Source: a virus
Direction: 5' to 3' (one strand)
DNA length: 39,299 nt
Virus record (IMG/VR): IMGVR_UViG_3300020172_002269
Coordinates: 1 to 39,299 of that record
Under the pieces are notes generated by a model. That model saw only the letters and a list, made by a program, of their open reading frames with translations. It ran no database searches and had not been told where the DNA came from. How positions within the stretch are numbered: position 1 is the stretch's first letter; the number at the start of each line of letters is the position of its first letter. Position numbers and translations under genes: made by a program. Positions 14,842 through 22,977 of this stretch are shown one piece after another.

Positions 14842-15296
14842 TGCATCACCAGCCACCTTGCCAGCAGCGCGGCTTCCGCCCGTCCGTCGTCCTTCTTGCG
14901 TGCGAACATGGCCGAGTGATCGGGCCAGAGCCGGGTCGCCATCAGTCGGGCGGCGTCCTTGTCGGCGGGCACGCCAGCGTCCCTCTTCCATTTTGCTGGC
15001 CGCACCATGATGAGCGGGTAGCCCAACGCAGCGATCACGCCCTCCAGCACGCCCAGCCCACGGCCAAAGGAGAACATGCTGGTCACCCCCTGCCCCGGCA
15101 TTGCGTTCACGTCCTCAAGGACGATCTGGTCGGGCTTGGTCTCCACGATCAGGTCCACCACGCCCGGTGCCAGGATTCTGGACCGCCCCTTGACCATGAT
15201 TGTCGGCATGTCGGCCACCCGGACCAGCACGTCTCCGTCCAGCAGGGCCATCGCACCGGAGGCACCGGGGTCGATCCCCAAGATTCGTTTGGTCAT
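14838..15296 (-). CDS. RuvC-like Holliday junction resolvase
   Basis: I start at ATG 15296 behind AGAGGTG. The 152-residue protein shows the RuvC-type RNase H fold: D9 in LGIDPGASGAMAL, E61 in IVLEDVNAM and a C-terminal acidic cluster D136/D137 with E141 in DDGRAEAALLA. The family resolves four-way and branched DNA. In a phage it clears recombination and replication intermediates before packaging. It follows the 205-codon gene by 13 bases and is coupled to the AT-hook gene. Confidence 0.85.
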   Translation of the reverse strand: MTKRILGIDPGASGAMALLDGDVLVRVADMPTIMVKGRSRILAPGVVDLIVETKPDQIVLEDVNAMPGQGVTSMFSFGRGLGVLEGVIAALGYPLIMVRPAKWKRDAGVPADKDAARLMATRLWPDHSAMFARKKDDGRAEAALLARWLVMQ

Positions 15297-15309
15297 TTCT
15301 GGCACCTCT

Positions 15310-15918
15310 TTAGAACGGCACATCATCACCCTTGGCCCAATCGGCCTTGGGCTTGCGCTGCAGGGCCGTCAGGCGGCCCGCTGGGAAGGATTTGAGGACG
15401 GCGGCTAGGGTGGAGTCACCGCACAGCAGATCGCTCAGGATGAGTCCAATTTCGGCCTCTGTGATGGTCACCACGGCGGCACCGTCCTGCCGGTACTGCG
15501 GCACCTCGCCCTCGGGCACGATCGCCACCATCCTGCCGTCCTTCAACCGGACCTCGGTGCCGATGTAAGGCTTCGGCTGGTGCCCTGCCTGCCGTGCCGC
15601 CTGGTCGAGCGCTCGCCAGCCACGGGCCAAGGCGGTGGCGTGGGTCTCGACCGCCTCCGGGTCGTTCTTCTCGATGGCGGCATTGAGCTTCGCCATTTGC
15701 CGGAAGAACTTCGCGCGCATCTCGTCGTTTACCATCGGGATCAGGCGACCCACCCCCCACACCGCCTCCATCTCGGCGGCCACCCCATCGAGCGCATCCA
15801 GATGCCCTTGAATGTCCGACTGCCCAGCAGGGTCTTTCTGCAGGGGTTCGAAGAACCGGGCCAAAGACTCGGTCTCCCGGCGGGAGGGTTTGGGGCGGCC
15901 TCTGGGGTGCTGATTCAT
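15310..15918 (-). CDS. Replication-module protein of unknown function
   Basis: I start at ATG 15918, behind GGAGGA; a GTG nine bases upstream is an alternative. The product is 202 residues, mostly helical in the first half (MEAVWGVGRLIPMVNDEMRA), with a beta-rich segment near 118-150 (GTEVRLKDGRMVAIVPEG). No catalytic motif is seen. It is the first gene after the repeat region that I read as a possible origin, and it is close to the RuvC-like gene, so a replication or recombination role is likely. Confidence 0.7.
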   Translation of the reverse strand: MNQHPRGRPKPSRRETESLARFFEPLQKDPAGQSDIQGHLDALDGVAAEMEAVWGVGRLIPMVNDEMRAKFFRQMAKLNAAIEKNDPEAVETHATALARGWRALDQAARQAGHQPKPYIGTEVRLKDGRMVAIVPEGEVPQYRQDGAAVVTITEAEIGLILSDLLCGDSTLAAVLKSFPAGRLTALQRKPKADWAKGDDVPF

Positions 15919-15953
15919 CCTCTGCACTCCTCCAGTGCCGACCCCTCCAGTTT

Positions 15954-15990
15954 CCGCCAGTCCCTATGTTTAATACATAGGGACTGGCGG
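15954..15990. repeat. Perfect 16-bp-arm palindrome
   Basis: CCGCCAGTCCCTATGT (15954-15969) is followed by a TTAAT loop and an exact inverted copy (15975-15990). The arms contain the ACTGGCGG repeat unit seen in the adjoining array. It lies 36 bases upstream of the 202-residue gene. It could be a dyad binding site, or an extruded or RNA hairpin. Confidence 0.9.
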
Positions 15991-16054
15991 ACTGGCGGAC
16001 TGGCGGACTGCATAGTCCGACAGTTCAACTGGCGGACAACTGGCGGACTGGCGG
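15983..16054. repeat. ACTGGCGG iteron array, candidate replication origin
   Basis: ACTGGCGG occurs six times in direct orientation at 15983, 15991, 15999, 16028, 16039 and 16047, with one inverted copy at 15954 in the palindrome. The first three are perfectly tandem. The array sits in the only sizeable non-coding gap beside the primase-helicase gene, and the same operon encodes a DnaA-like protein. Iterons beside a replication gene are a standard origin layout, so this is my best origin candidate. Confidence 0.75.
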
Positions 16055-16072
16055 AATAATGTTGCTGACCCA

Positions 16073-18241
16073 TCACACCTCCTCCTTCAGACCCGGCTGG
16101 GTCGGTCCCACCCGCACGAAGGTGCGAGGCTTGTGGTGGTCGTCGTACCCGTCAAAGGTCTCCAGAACCCCGTTCTTGACCCAGGTGCGGATCAGGCCCT
16201 TGACCTTCTCCCGCTCGACCGGCGTCTTGCTGTCCAGCCCCAGCACCGTGGCCACCCGGTGTCCCACCCATGCTGCAGCGCGCACGTCCTCACGCCACGG
16301 CCCACCCTGCGACACGGCCTGCTGAACCCGGACGGCGTCGTCGGAGGAAATGCCGGCGAACGGGTCCGGCCACTCCCACGGCTCGACCACGCCGACCGAA
16401 TCGCCCTGCTCAAAGGCATCGCCATTCGGCAATTGTACGGACGCGATGTGGTACCACTCGGCCTTGTCGGCTGGCGGCCCCATCGAAACCTTCCCCTGAT
16501 CGACCCGAAAATAGGCTCGCCTCGTGGTCACCCCAGCCTTGGCGGCCTCGTCCTCATTCATCGAATTGAGCGCCCTCACCGACCGGCTGGCGTCGATCAG
16601 CGCCACCGCGCCACGGGCGTCCTCGATCGTCGTCTGGTTGCCATTGGACTTCCGGCTGTGGTGGGTGAGCGCGATGCTGGCCCCGGTGATGTCGGCAATC
16701 TGCGCCCACTCACGGGCCACTGCCGCGATGGCGTTGTTGTCGTTCTCGGTGACCATGTGGGTCGAAACGAACGGGTCGAACCGTGCCACCAGGATGCCGT
16801 GCTGCCGGATGGTGTCGATGACGGCTTGGACGTTGGGCTTGAGGATCACGGCCCCTTCCCGCTGCTGCTCGGCTATCACCAGGTGGGTGTCGCGGCCTGA
16901 CGACCGGAACAGGCGGGTCTCCAGCACAGCAGGCTCGATCTCGAAATGCAGCGCGGCACCAATGATGCGGCGGTCCACCTCCTCAAGCGGGTCCTCGCCA
17001 TTGTGATACCAGACGCAGCCCGTCTCGGTCGGCGTGATGCCCAAGAGGTCCTTGCCACTGGCAATAGCCAGAAGCTCGACCAGTGCCAGCGAGGACTTGC
17101 CGACACCACCTGGTGCCACGTCAACGCTCAGGAACTTGCGGATGTAGGACGTGCCGTACAAAAACCGCCGCCGTGGGAACTTGGCGGGATCGATCCAGAT
17201 GAACCGCGATGCCAGCCCAGCGTCCACCGACTCGCTATGCACCTCGCCGGTCTCTGGGTCGATGCTCTCGGTCGTCCGCTGCGGGCGATCCAGAATGCGG
17301 TCTGACTCGTATGTCGTCTTCCAACCATTCTCCCGCGCCATCCAGAAGATGGTGCCGACATGCAGGTCGCGCGGCGGCGAGCCGGTGATGGCATCCCACC
17401 GATCCCGCGTCTTGCGAGCGTCATATGAATGGTGCCGCTGGCTCCACTGATCGAACAGCGCGAACCCTTCCCCCGCCCCGTCCGTGGCCGACCACAGCGC
17501 CATGCCGACCCGGTTCCAGGCTTCCCACGAGTCGAAGCGCCCATCGTTCGGCAGGGCGCGCATCGCGTCCTGCAGCGCATCGCGATCGATCTGCCCCTGC
17601 TGGTATCCGATATTGAGTTCGCGCGTTGCGGGTGTAATCGGGCGTAGTTCTGGTTGTGCAGCGGGAGCCTGCGCCTGAACCGGCGCTTGCGCCTCCAGCA
17701 GTTCAGCCACCTCTTTCAAGAACAGGTCTACCTGCGAGACCGCGACCACCTGCAAGTCATCGACCGCAATCTCCCCCGGCGCACCGGGCTGCCAGACAAG
17801 CTCGCCGCCTGACGGGTGCAAACCAAAGGCGTGTAGCTGCTGGCCGCGCCCCAGTATCTCAACCTTCCCATGCTTGCCCGTCACCGACACCTTTGACGGC
17901 GCACCTTCAGCGGCGCGATAGACGAACGCGAGGCGATGCGAGTTCGACCGCCGTCGCATCATGGGCCTTTCGCCCAGCGTGCGCATGGCAATGCGGCCTA
18001 CGTGCAGCACGTACTCGCGGTCATCGATGTCGATGTCTACGACCCGCAGGCCGTCGCACAAGAATCCAGTGTTCAGCATGTCGGCGCGCACCGGCTGCTG
18101 GGCGAAGTGGCTGCGATCTTCACGCGCCAGGTTCGACCAGTTTGAAATCTTTACAGCTTTGTCGTTGGTCAACAGCGGGATCGGTGCCCAGCCGTTTGCC
18201 GCCATTGATTGGCGGAGTTCTTGTATGGCGCTCAATTCCAT
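16073..18241 (-). CDS. Bifunctional primase-polymerase/helicase
   Basis: The 722-residue protein has an N-terminal prim-pol (AEP) domain: VDIDID (68-73) holds the catalytic Asp pair, NSHRLAF (about 100-106) gives the sxH motif, and VEILGRGQQL follows. A PriCT-2-like region ends in RDRWDAITGSPP (about 279-290). The C-terminal RepA/DnaB-like ATPase has Walker A APGGVGKSS (376-384), Walker B-like VARFDPF (485-491) and LTHHSRK. It would make primers and unwind phage DNA. The start ATG 18241 follows GGGGGAG. A strong terminator lies just upstream. Confidence 0.9.
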   Translation of the reverse strand: MELSAIQELRQSMAANGWAPIPLLTNDKAVKISNWSNLAREDRSHFAQQPVRADMLNTGFLCDGLRVVDIDIDDREYVLHVGRIAMRTLGERPMMRRRSNSHRLAFVYRAAEGAPSKVSVTGKHGKVEILGRGQQLHAFGLHPSGGELVWQPGAPGEIAVDDLQVVAVSQVDLFLKEVAELLEAQAPVQAQAPAAQPELRPITPATRELNIGYQQGQIDRDALQDAMRALPNDGRFDSWEAWNRVGMALWSATDGAGEGFALFDQWSQRHHSYDARKTRDRWDAITGSPPRDLHVGTIFWMARENGWKTTYESDRILDRPQRTTESIDPETGEVHSESVDAGLASRFIWIDPAKFPRRRFLYGTSYIRKFLSVDVAPGGVGKSSLALVELLAIASGKDLLGITPTETGCVWYHNGEDPLEEVDRRIIGAALHFEIEPAVLETRLFRSSGRDTHLVIAEQQREGAVILKPNVQAVIDTIRQHGILVARFDPFVSTHMVTENDNNAIAAVAREWAQIADITGASIALTHHSRKSNGNQTTIEDARGAVALIDASRSVRALNSMNEDEAAKAGVTTRRAYFRVDQGKVSMGPPADKAEWYHIASVQLPNGDAFEQGDSVGVVEPWEWPDPFAGISSDDAVRVQQAVSQGGPWREDVRAAAWVGHRVATVLGLDSKTPVEREKVKGLIRTWVKNGVLETFDGYDDHHKPRTFVRVGPTQPGLKEEV

Positions 18242-18255
18242 GCTCCCCCCGGCCT

Positions 18256-18298
18256 AAAAAAAGACGGGGAGGGATGCGCAGGCACGCACCCCTCCCCG
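18256..18298 (-). terminator. Rho-independent terminator ahead of the primase gene
   Basis: On the minus strand CGGGGAGGG pairs with CCCTCCCCG (9 bp, 16-base loop) and is followed by GTCTTTTTTT-like sequence, the U-run lying at 18262-18256. It sits between the SSB-like gene and the primase start, with the U-run only a few bases from the primase ribosome site. Confidence 0.85.
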
Positions 18299-18306
18299 AC
18301 CGCGCA

Positions 18307-18936
18307 CTAGAACTCCGTGGCACTCTTGGAGGAGAAGTCCCGTGGAGCAGGCGGCGGTACATGGCCGGCAGCAGGCGTGCTGGCGGCAGCGGCGGAAGCG
18401 CCGCGATAGATGTCCTCGTCCCGTGCAGGCGAGGCGTCGGTCAGCTCTGCGGGCCGATCAACCCACTTTGCGATGCTGAGCTTCGGCATGTAGTTCGTGC
18501 CGAATTTGCCCTTCTGGGGGTCAGCACCCTTGGTCGCGATCACCGGCACCTTGCCGGCGTTGTCGGCTTTCTGTGCTTCGAACTCGCTATGGATTGCCTT
18601 CACCGCGTTCGACAACGCCATGCTGGTGCCGCTGATCTCAGCAACGCCGCCGAAAGAGTTCTTCGAATAGACGTTCAGGATGAACCCACGCTTATGCTCC
18701 CGCGACGGCTGCGGTGCCGCCTGATCGATCGCCGGGTCCATGATCTTCTCGGGCGGCTGACCCTCGGAGAACTTCATCCAGCCGGTTGCGATGTTCGACA
18801 GGTCAGCAATGAACGTGGGATCGCTGATCTCGTTTTCCGTGCCATCAAGTGCGCGGAATCCCCAGCGTCCCGACTTGGCATTAAACTTCAGATACGCCTT
18901 TGCGGAGCCACCGCCGCCGCCAATCATCAAGCTCAT
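18307..18936 (-). CDS. Putative single-stranded DNA-binding protein
   Basis: The 209-residue protein starts at ATG 18936 behind AAGGAGA. The N-terminal two thirds are beta-rich (AYLKFNAKSGRWGFRAL; RGFILNVYSKNSFGG). A Pro/Ala-rich linker follows, and the last ten residues are DFSSKSATEF. A flexible tail with terminal acidic/aromatic residues and a position between nuclease and primase are what one expects of a phage SSB. The sequence itself is not a clear OB-fold match, so the role is inferred largely from context. Confidence 0.6.
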   Translation of the reverse strand: MSLMIGGGGGSAKAYLKFNAKSGRWGFRALDGTENEISDPTFIADLSNIATGWMKFSEGQPPEKIMDPAIDQAAPQPSREHKRGFILNVYSKNSFGGVAEISGTSMALSNAVKAIHSEFEAQKADNAGKVPVIATKGADPQKGKFGTNYMPKLSIAKWVDRPAELTDASPARDEDIYRGASAAAASTPAAGHVPPPAPRDFSSKSATEF

Positions 18937-18971
18937 CTTTTGTCTCCTTCAGTTGTCAGTTTTCCACGCGC

Positions 18972-19751
18972 CTAGAACCCGTAAGTTTCCAACCCCTTGG
19001 CGCGCGTTGAGGGGCTGGACCAGTAGAACGACTCGTAGTTCGGGATGACGAGGCCCAGCAGTTCGTGCTTGTCCTTCGACAATCGAAGGAAGCGCTCCAG
19101 GCGCTGGGCGATGTTCGTGAGTGCTGCGATCTCGGCGGCGGCTTGGTCGCGATCCAACTCAAGGACGACACAGGAGCGGCCATCGCCTTTGCCGGCGCGG
19201 GGTTTGGAGTAGCAAAACCGCATGCCGTAGTTGCCAAATGCTTTGGCGTAGATCGCACCCTGGCGGGCGTGCGCGGTAGAAAGCTGCGACGGCAGGCGCT
19301 CGCTTGTCTTGAGGTCGAGTATCAGACCGTGCTGCGCATACTCCCAATCGATGTAACCGATCACCGGGATCGGCACGCCTTCAAGGTTGATGCTGATCTT
19401 CTTTTGATAGTCGCTCGGCACACCGTACTGGCGAAGCTCGGCCAGGCCGTTCTCGACATAGCCGGGGATCGAGTCGCGTTCCTTCTCGCGCTTGTCGTCA
19501 CCAGCAAAGCGCATCTCTGTGTCAAACGCCGACAGCGCCCTGCCAACGCACATTTCGAGCGGCAGCTTGGGGTCCAGAAGACCGAGATGAACCCCCTCCT
19601 CTGCCGCCTTGCCCCGCGCCATTGCGGCGTTAGTTCCAGAGCGGAAACCCAGCAGGCGTTCCATCAGGAAGAGCGGGAGTTCGCTGCTGGCGACGTTGAG
19701 GCTGGATGCAGAGAGATGCCCCAGGCCGTGCATTTCAAAACCGTTGGTCAT
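18972..19751 (-). CDS. PD-(D/E)XK nuclease (Cas4/RecB-like)
   Basis: I start at ATG 19751, which overlaps the methyltransferase stop as ATGA. The 259-residue protein has GKAAEEGVH (47-55), a RecB-family helix with His55, then GYIDWEY with D135 and LILDLKTS with D146 and K148, the D-(D/E)xK active site. A QGAIYAKAF segment downstream matches the conserved Gln-containing helix. The family makes single-strand exonuclease cuts used in recombination. With the SSB-like protein it may form a phage recombination pair. Confidence 0.85.
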   Translation of the reverse strand: MTNGFEMHGLGHLSASSLNVASSELPLFLMERLLGFRSGTNAAMARGKAAEEGVHLGLLDPKLPLEMCVGRALSAFDTEMRFAGDDKREKERDSIPGYVENGLAELRQYGVPSDYQKKISINLEGVPIPVIGYIDWEYAQHGLILDLKTSERLPSQLSTAHARQGAIYAKAFGNYGMRFCYSKPRAGKGDGRSCVVLELDRDQAAAEIAALTNIAQRLERFLRLSKDKHELLGLVIPNYESFYWSSPSTRAKGLETYGF

Positions 19752-21661
19752 GCCGCCTCGCTTTTGACGTTCATCGCGTCCACAATTGCAATTCGCCCAC
19801 CAATCCACGCCATCACAGGCACGGCCATGGAGTTGCCGAGCGCCTTGTAGCGAGGCCCGTCAGCGGCAGGCTTGCCGCGGTATGGGACGAAGGTGTAGCC
19901 CCGCGGAAATCCTTGAAGGGCCTCACACTCTTCGGGCGTCAATCTGCGGACGGCGGTAGATGCAATGATGGCGCCAATTTGATCCGTTTCGGTGCCACGC
20001 TGTAATGTTTGGTTAATGTCGCCAGTGCTTTGGTTGTAGGTATCAAAGCCCACCGCTTGAGCCACATAGGATTGAGACGATCCGCCAGACGCGGCCCTGA
20101 TGTTGGCCGTGTCGTGCGGCCCCTCAAATTGTGCGCCGCCTTCACGGCCGCGAAGATCGAACGCCACATAGGCCTGTTGTTGCGCGCCGGGTTCCGCCGC
20201 CAAGGCGCCGACGATCAACCCATCTCCACCCATGAGACGCACTTCGCTGCGGCAGTTTTGGACGAAGGCGACCGGCTGCGCGATCACATCGCCGCCCTGG
20301 TTCCCGCCGACCGGGCCTCCCGCCATGATGGGCTGGGCAACGTCGGTTTCGCGCGCCTTGTAGTCCTTGCCGGAATTCATCGGCATGATCGAGTACGCCA
20401 CCGCAGGCATCACCCCGCCGTTGGCATGGCTCTTGTCGTGGCCGCCGCTGCGGAGTGTGGGGGAGATTGGACCAGCGTCTGCGCCGTGGTCCTTCGCAGA
20501 GAAGGCGATGGCCGGCGTCTGGCTCTTGATAAGCGCGGGCGACAGGTTCTCGAGCATCTCAAGGTTCTGCGTTGCGCCGCGCTGCCACTCAAAACTTACA
20601 GGCACCAGCGGCGTCCCCCTGCCCGTCCCGTCCTCGCTGGCGTCGAAGCCTTCAGCGCGGAGAGAATGGGTGACGATCGGGGCCTCGTGCAGGCAGGTGA
20701 GCGCGGGACACAGATCGTTGTCGAAGATGGGAGCGTTCGCCTGACCGCTCGTCATGGCGAGCGGGATCAGTCGCCCAGTCGCCGCCTGTTGACCCAATGC
20801 CCGATAGCCTTCCGAGTCGAGCGTTCCAGCAACGACCGGGATCAGCGCCGTCACCGTGTCGCCGTCGGTGCCTGGCGGACGATTGCCGCCGGTGCGGTTA
20901 CCGTTGGCGACCAGCGTCGGCGCGACTTGCCCATCCTCAAGCACCGGGATGTAGGTCTCCAAGTCTGCCGCATTGGCACAGGCAGCGCCGCGCGCAGCCG
21001 ACAGCGTGTTGGCGATCAATCCTCCGTCGCAGTCGAAGTCGGTGCCGAGGCCACCGCCTGCAGTGCCGCGGCTAGGGATGGTGGGAGCAACTTTCCCCGC
21101 TTCCCGGCGCGGCGGAGGATTCCCGAGCAGGCTTTCGCGCTCAAAAAGAACCGCTGCGGCACGACGCCAGTCTCCAAGATGCGCGACAACGAACACGCGC
21201 GCCCGTCGCTGGGCCAGGTTGAAGTATTGAGCGTCAAGAACCCGGTAGGCGAACCCATACCCGAGCTCTGCCAGCCCTCCGAGGAAGGCTCCAAGCGCCC
21301 GTCCATCATCAGACGACAAGACACCGGGGACATTCTCCCAAACGATCCAGCGTGGCTTCGTTCGCGCAGCCAGGCGAAGGAACTCAAGTGTGAGGTTCCC
21401 TCGATCGCCAGCAATTCCCGCGCGAAGTCCGGCGACGGAGAAGTCTTGGCAGGGGGTGCCTCCGACAAGAACGTCAATTGCTCCATACTCATGGCCCTCG
21501 ATCGTGGTGAAGTCGCCATGCAGGGGCACGGTCGGATAGTGGTGGGTCAGCACGGCGCGCGGAAACGCCTCGATTTCGGAGAACGCCGCAGGCTCCCAGC
21601 CGAGCGGGTGCCACGCCACGGTGGCGGCCTCGATGCCAGAGCAGACGCTCAGGTATCTCAC
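19748..21661 (-). CDS. DNA (cytosine-5) methyltransferase with very large variable region
   Basis: The 637-residue protein starts at GTG 21661, overlapping the upstream stop as GTGA. The C5-methyltransferase motifs are in order: LSVCSGIEAA (motif I), GGTPCQDFS with catalytic C71 (IV), ENVPG at 109-113 (VI), QRRARVF at about 151-157 (VIII), RRLTPEECEALQGFP at about 572-586 (IX) and ALGNSMAVPV (X). Motifs VIII and IX are separated by about 400 residues, far more than usual, with repeated PT-containing segments. It methylates phage DNA, probably to resist host restriction. No partner endonuclease is present. Confidence 0.9.
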   Translation of the reverse strand: MRYLSVCSGIEAATVAWHPLGWEPAAFSEIEAFPRAVLTHHYPTVPLHGDFTTIEGHEYGAIDVLVGGTPCQDFSVAGLRAGIAGDRGNLTLEFLRLAARTKPRWIVWENVPGVLSSDDGRALGAFLGGLAELGYGFAYRVLDAQYFNLAQRRARVFVVAHLGDWRRAAAVLFERESLLGNPPPRREAGKVAPTIPSRGTAGGGLGTDFDCDGGLIANTLSAARGAACANAADLETYIPVLEDGQVAPTLVANGNRTGGNRPPGTDGDTVTALIPVVAGTLDSEGYRALGQQAATGRLIPLAMTSGQANAPIFDNDLCPALTCLHEAPIVTHSLRAEGFDASEDGTGRGTPLVPVSFEWQRGATQNLEMLENLSPALIKSQTPAIAFSAKDHGADAGPISPTLRSGGHDKSHANGGVMPAVAYSIMPMNSGKDYKARETDVAQPIMAGGPVGGNQGGDVIAQPVAFVQNCRSEVRLMGGDGLIVGALAAEPGAQQQAYVAFDLRGREGGAQFEGPHDTANIRAASGGSSQSYVAQAVGFDTYNQSTGDINQTLQRGTETDQIGAIIASTAVRRLTPEECEALQGFPRGYTFVPYRGKPAADGPRYKALGNSMAVPVMAWIGGRIAIVDAMNVKSEAA

Positions 21662-22383
21662 GCCGCCCTCCTCAAAGTTGCCGACGACGCGCGGCTGGGT
21701 AGCTCGTTACTACCGTCCACGTCGCCGTCAGCCGGCGCGGTGTCTAAAGTCGCGCCGTTTCTCGTTTGCTCGGCCTGATATTCTGGCCAGCGCGCGATAA
21801 TCGCCTCGCGCGACTCGTCGTAGATTTTCCGCGTCCAAACGTCGGTCTGAGCGAGCAGGATCACGCGCCTGATGTTGTGACGCACTGTTGTGCGGTCACT
21901 GATCTCAAACAGCGGGCCAATGCGTTCCGGCGACAAGCGGACGAATTCAGCAATAAGCCGTTGCGCGATTTGGCGAGGCTTGACGAAACGATAGCTGCGC
22001 GTGCGGTTTGAAAGCTGCCACCCCTCGACCTGGGCCACAGCCGCTACGACTCCGGTAATCGCTTTTGCGCGCATGGTGCTGTGCGCGTCCGTCTGCCCCG
22101 CGCGCCACTTGCTGTTCAGCGCCAACGGCACATCGCGTTCGCGGCGTGGGTAGATGGGCGGCGGCTCCTTGGTGGCAGCCACCGCAGCGGCGTGCCGCTG
22201 GTCGGTGGGCTGCGGGCGCGCGAGTAATACGGGGGCCGTGAGCAGCGGCTTCGCGCGGCTCGGCAGCTTCGGCAGTCGCGCAATTGCGGCCTCGGATGCC
22301 CCCCGCGCCCTCATGCTTGCGTGCAGACGACGCAGGCGCTCGTACATCAGCGACAGGTGATCTGTTTCAGTGGCGTGGTGCAT
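21658..22383 (-). CDS. DnaA domain IV-like replication initiator
   Basis: The 241-residue protein starts at ATG 22383 (TAATG overlap). Residues 130-175 read like the DNA-binding domain of DnaA: RSYRFVKPRQIAQRLIAEF, then DRTTVRHNIRRV (163-174), matching the DHTTV signature loop of DnaA domain IV. There is no Walker A motif, so it lacks the AAA+ part. The N-terminal 100 residues are basic and Pro/Ala-rich. It probably recognises the phage origin or competes with host DnaA. Confidence 0.75.
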   Translation of the reverse strand: MHHATETDHLSLMYERLRRLHASMRARGASEAAIARLPKLPSRAKPLLTAPVLLARPQPTDQRHAAAVAATKEPPPIYPRRERDVPLALNSKWRAGQTDAHSTMRAKAITGVVAAVAQVEGWQLSNRTRSYRFVKPRQIAQRLIAEFVRLSPERIGPLFEISDRTTVRHNIRRVILLAQTDVWTRKIYDESREAIIARWPEYQAEQTRNGATLDTAPADGDVDGSNELPSRASSATLRRAA

Positions 22384-22622
22384 TACCGCCTCGCGCCCAA
22401 GCTCGGCGCAGGGCCAGCGAAGAACGGCGGCTCAGCGTGACCGGGCAGCTTGCCGCAGATCAGCTTCGACGTGACGACCGGAATTGTCATGCGGACTTCC
22501 TGCCGCGTGATCTTGTCGGTGAAGATAAAAAGGCGCTCCTCGACGGTCGCAACCTTCTCGCCCCAGACCTTATTGATCGTGGCGCAAATTCGTTCGTTCT
22601 CGGTCCGCAAGCTGATTGTCAT
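22383..22622 (-). CDS. Small early protein, unknown
   Basis: The protein is 79 residues, starting MTISLRTENERICATINKVW at ATG 22622 behind GGGAGGG. The central segment is beta-rich (RLFIFTDKITRQEVRMTIP) and the tail is Pro/Gly-rich. It lies between the Cro-like and DnaA-like genes and is coupled to the latter. No family is recognised. Confidence 0.65.
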   Translation of the reverse strand: MTISLRTENERICATINKVWGEKVATVEERLFIFTDKITRQEVRMTIPVVTSKLICGKLPGHAEPPFFAGPAPSLGARR

Positions 22623-22663
22623 TTAGCCCTCCCGCTTTTTGAAATTGTTCCTGGCGGCGTTCA

Positions 22664-22888
22664 TCACCACGCCACCGTAGGATTGAGGTGCTGGCGCTTG
22701 ACCGCGCCCTTGGTGAGCCGCTCAATGGCGGGGCAAATTCCCGCAGGAACTACAGCCCCGCGTGCAACGCGGCGGCGCATCTCGCTGATATAGCTTTGGT
22801 TTTTGCGGCCCAGCGCCCGCGCCAGTGCGGCTTGGCTACCTGCGATGGCGATGGCTCGATCAAGAGATTTCAGTGAACGCGTTGACAT
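22664..22888 (-). CDS. Cro/YdaS-like repressor
   Basis: The protein is 74 residues from ATG 22888. SLDRAIAIAGSQAALARALG (5-24) and then QSYISEMRRR form a helix-turn-helix, and the C-terminus ICPAIERLTKGAVKRQHLNP is the usual ending of YdaS-type Cro proteins. It faces the CI-like gene across a 90-base gap, the classic immunity layout. No ribosome site precedes it, and the predicted transcript start is within a few bases of the ATG, so the mRNA may be leaderless. Confidence 0.8.
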   Translation of the reverse strand: MSTRSLKSLDRAIAIAGSQAALARALGRKNQSYISEMRRRVARGAVVPAGICPAIERLTKGAVKRQHLNPTVAW

Positions 22889-22896
22889 TGTCGCAA

Positions 22897-22924
22897 GATA
22901 AACACATCTGTGTGTATCGTTCAA
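22897..22924 (-). promoter_or_regulatory. Leftward early promoter with operator
   Basis: On the minus strand TTGAAC (22924-22919) and TTTATC (22902-22897) are separated by 16 bases. The palindrome ACACA-TC-TGTGT at 22902-22913 lies in the spacer and touches the -10. The same arrangement and the flanking ATTGTGTTGA are found again at the rightward promoter at 23688, so both are probably controlled by the same repressor. Confidence 0.7.
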
Positions 22925-22977
22925 CACAATTCTAATTGGATATGTCTATAAGATGTTCTCCGCACAGGAGTACGGCT

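Noticed and set aside
20009-21778. Long open frame on the plus strand opposite the methyltransferase
   Set aside because: The minus-strand frame has all C5-methyltransferase motifs; the plus frame is an Arg-rich shadow.
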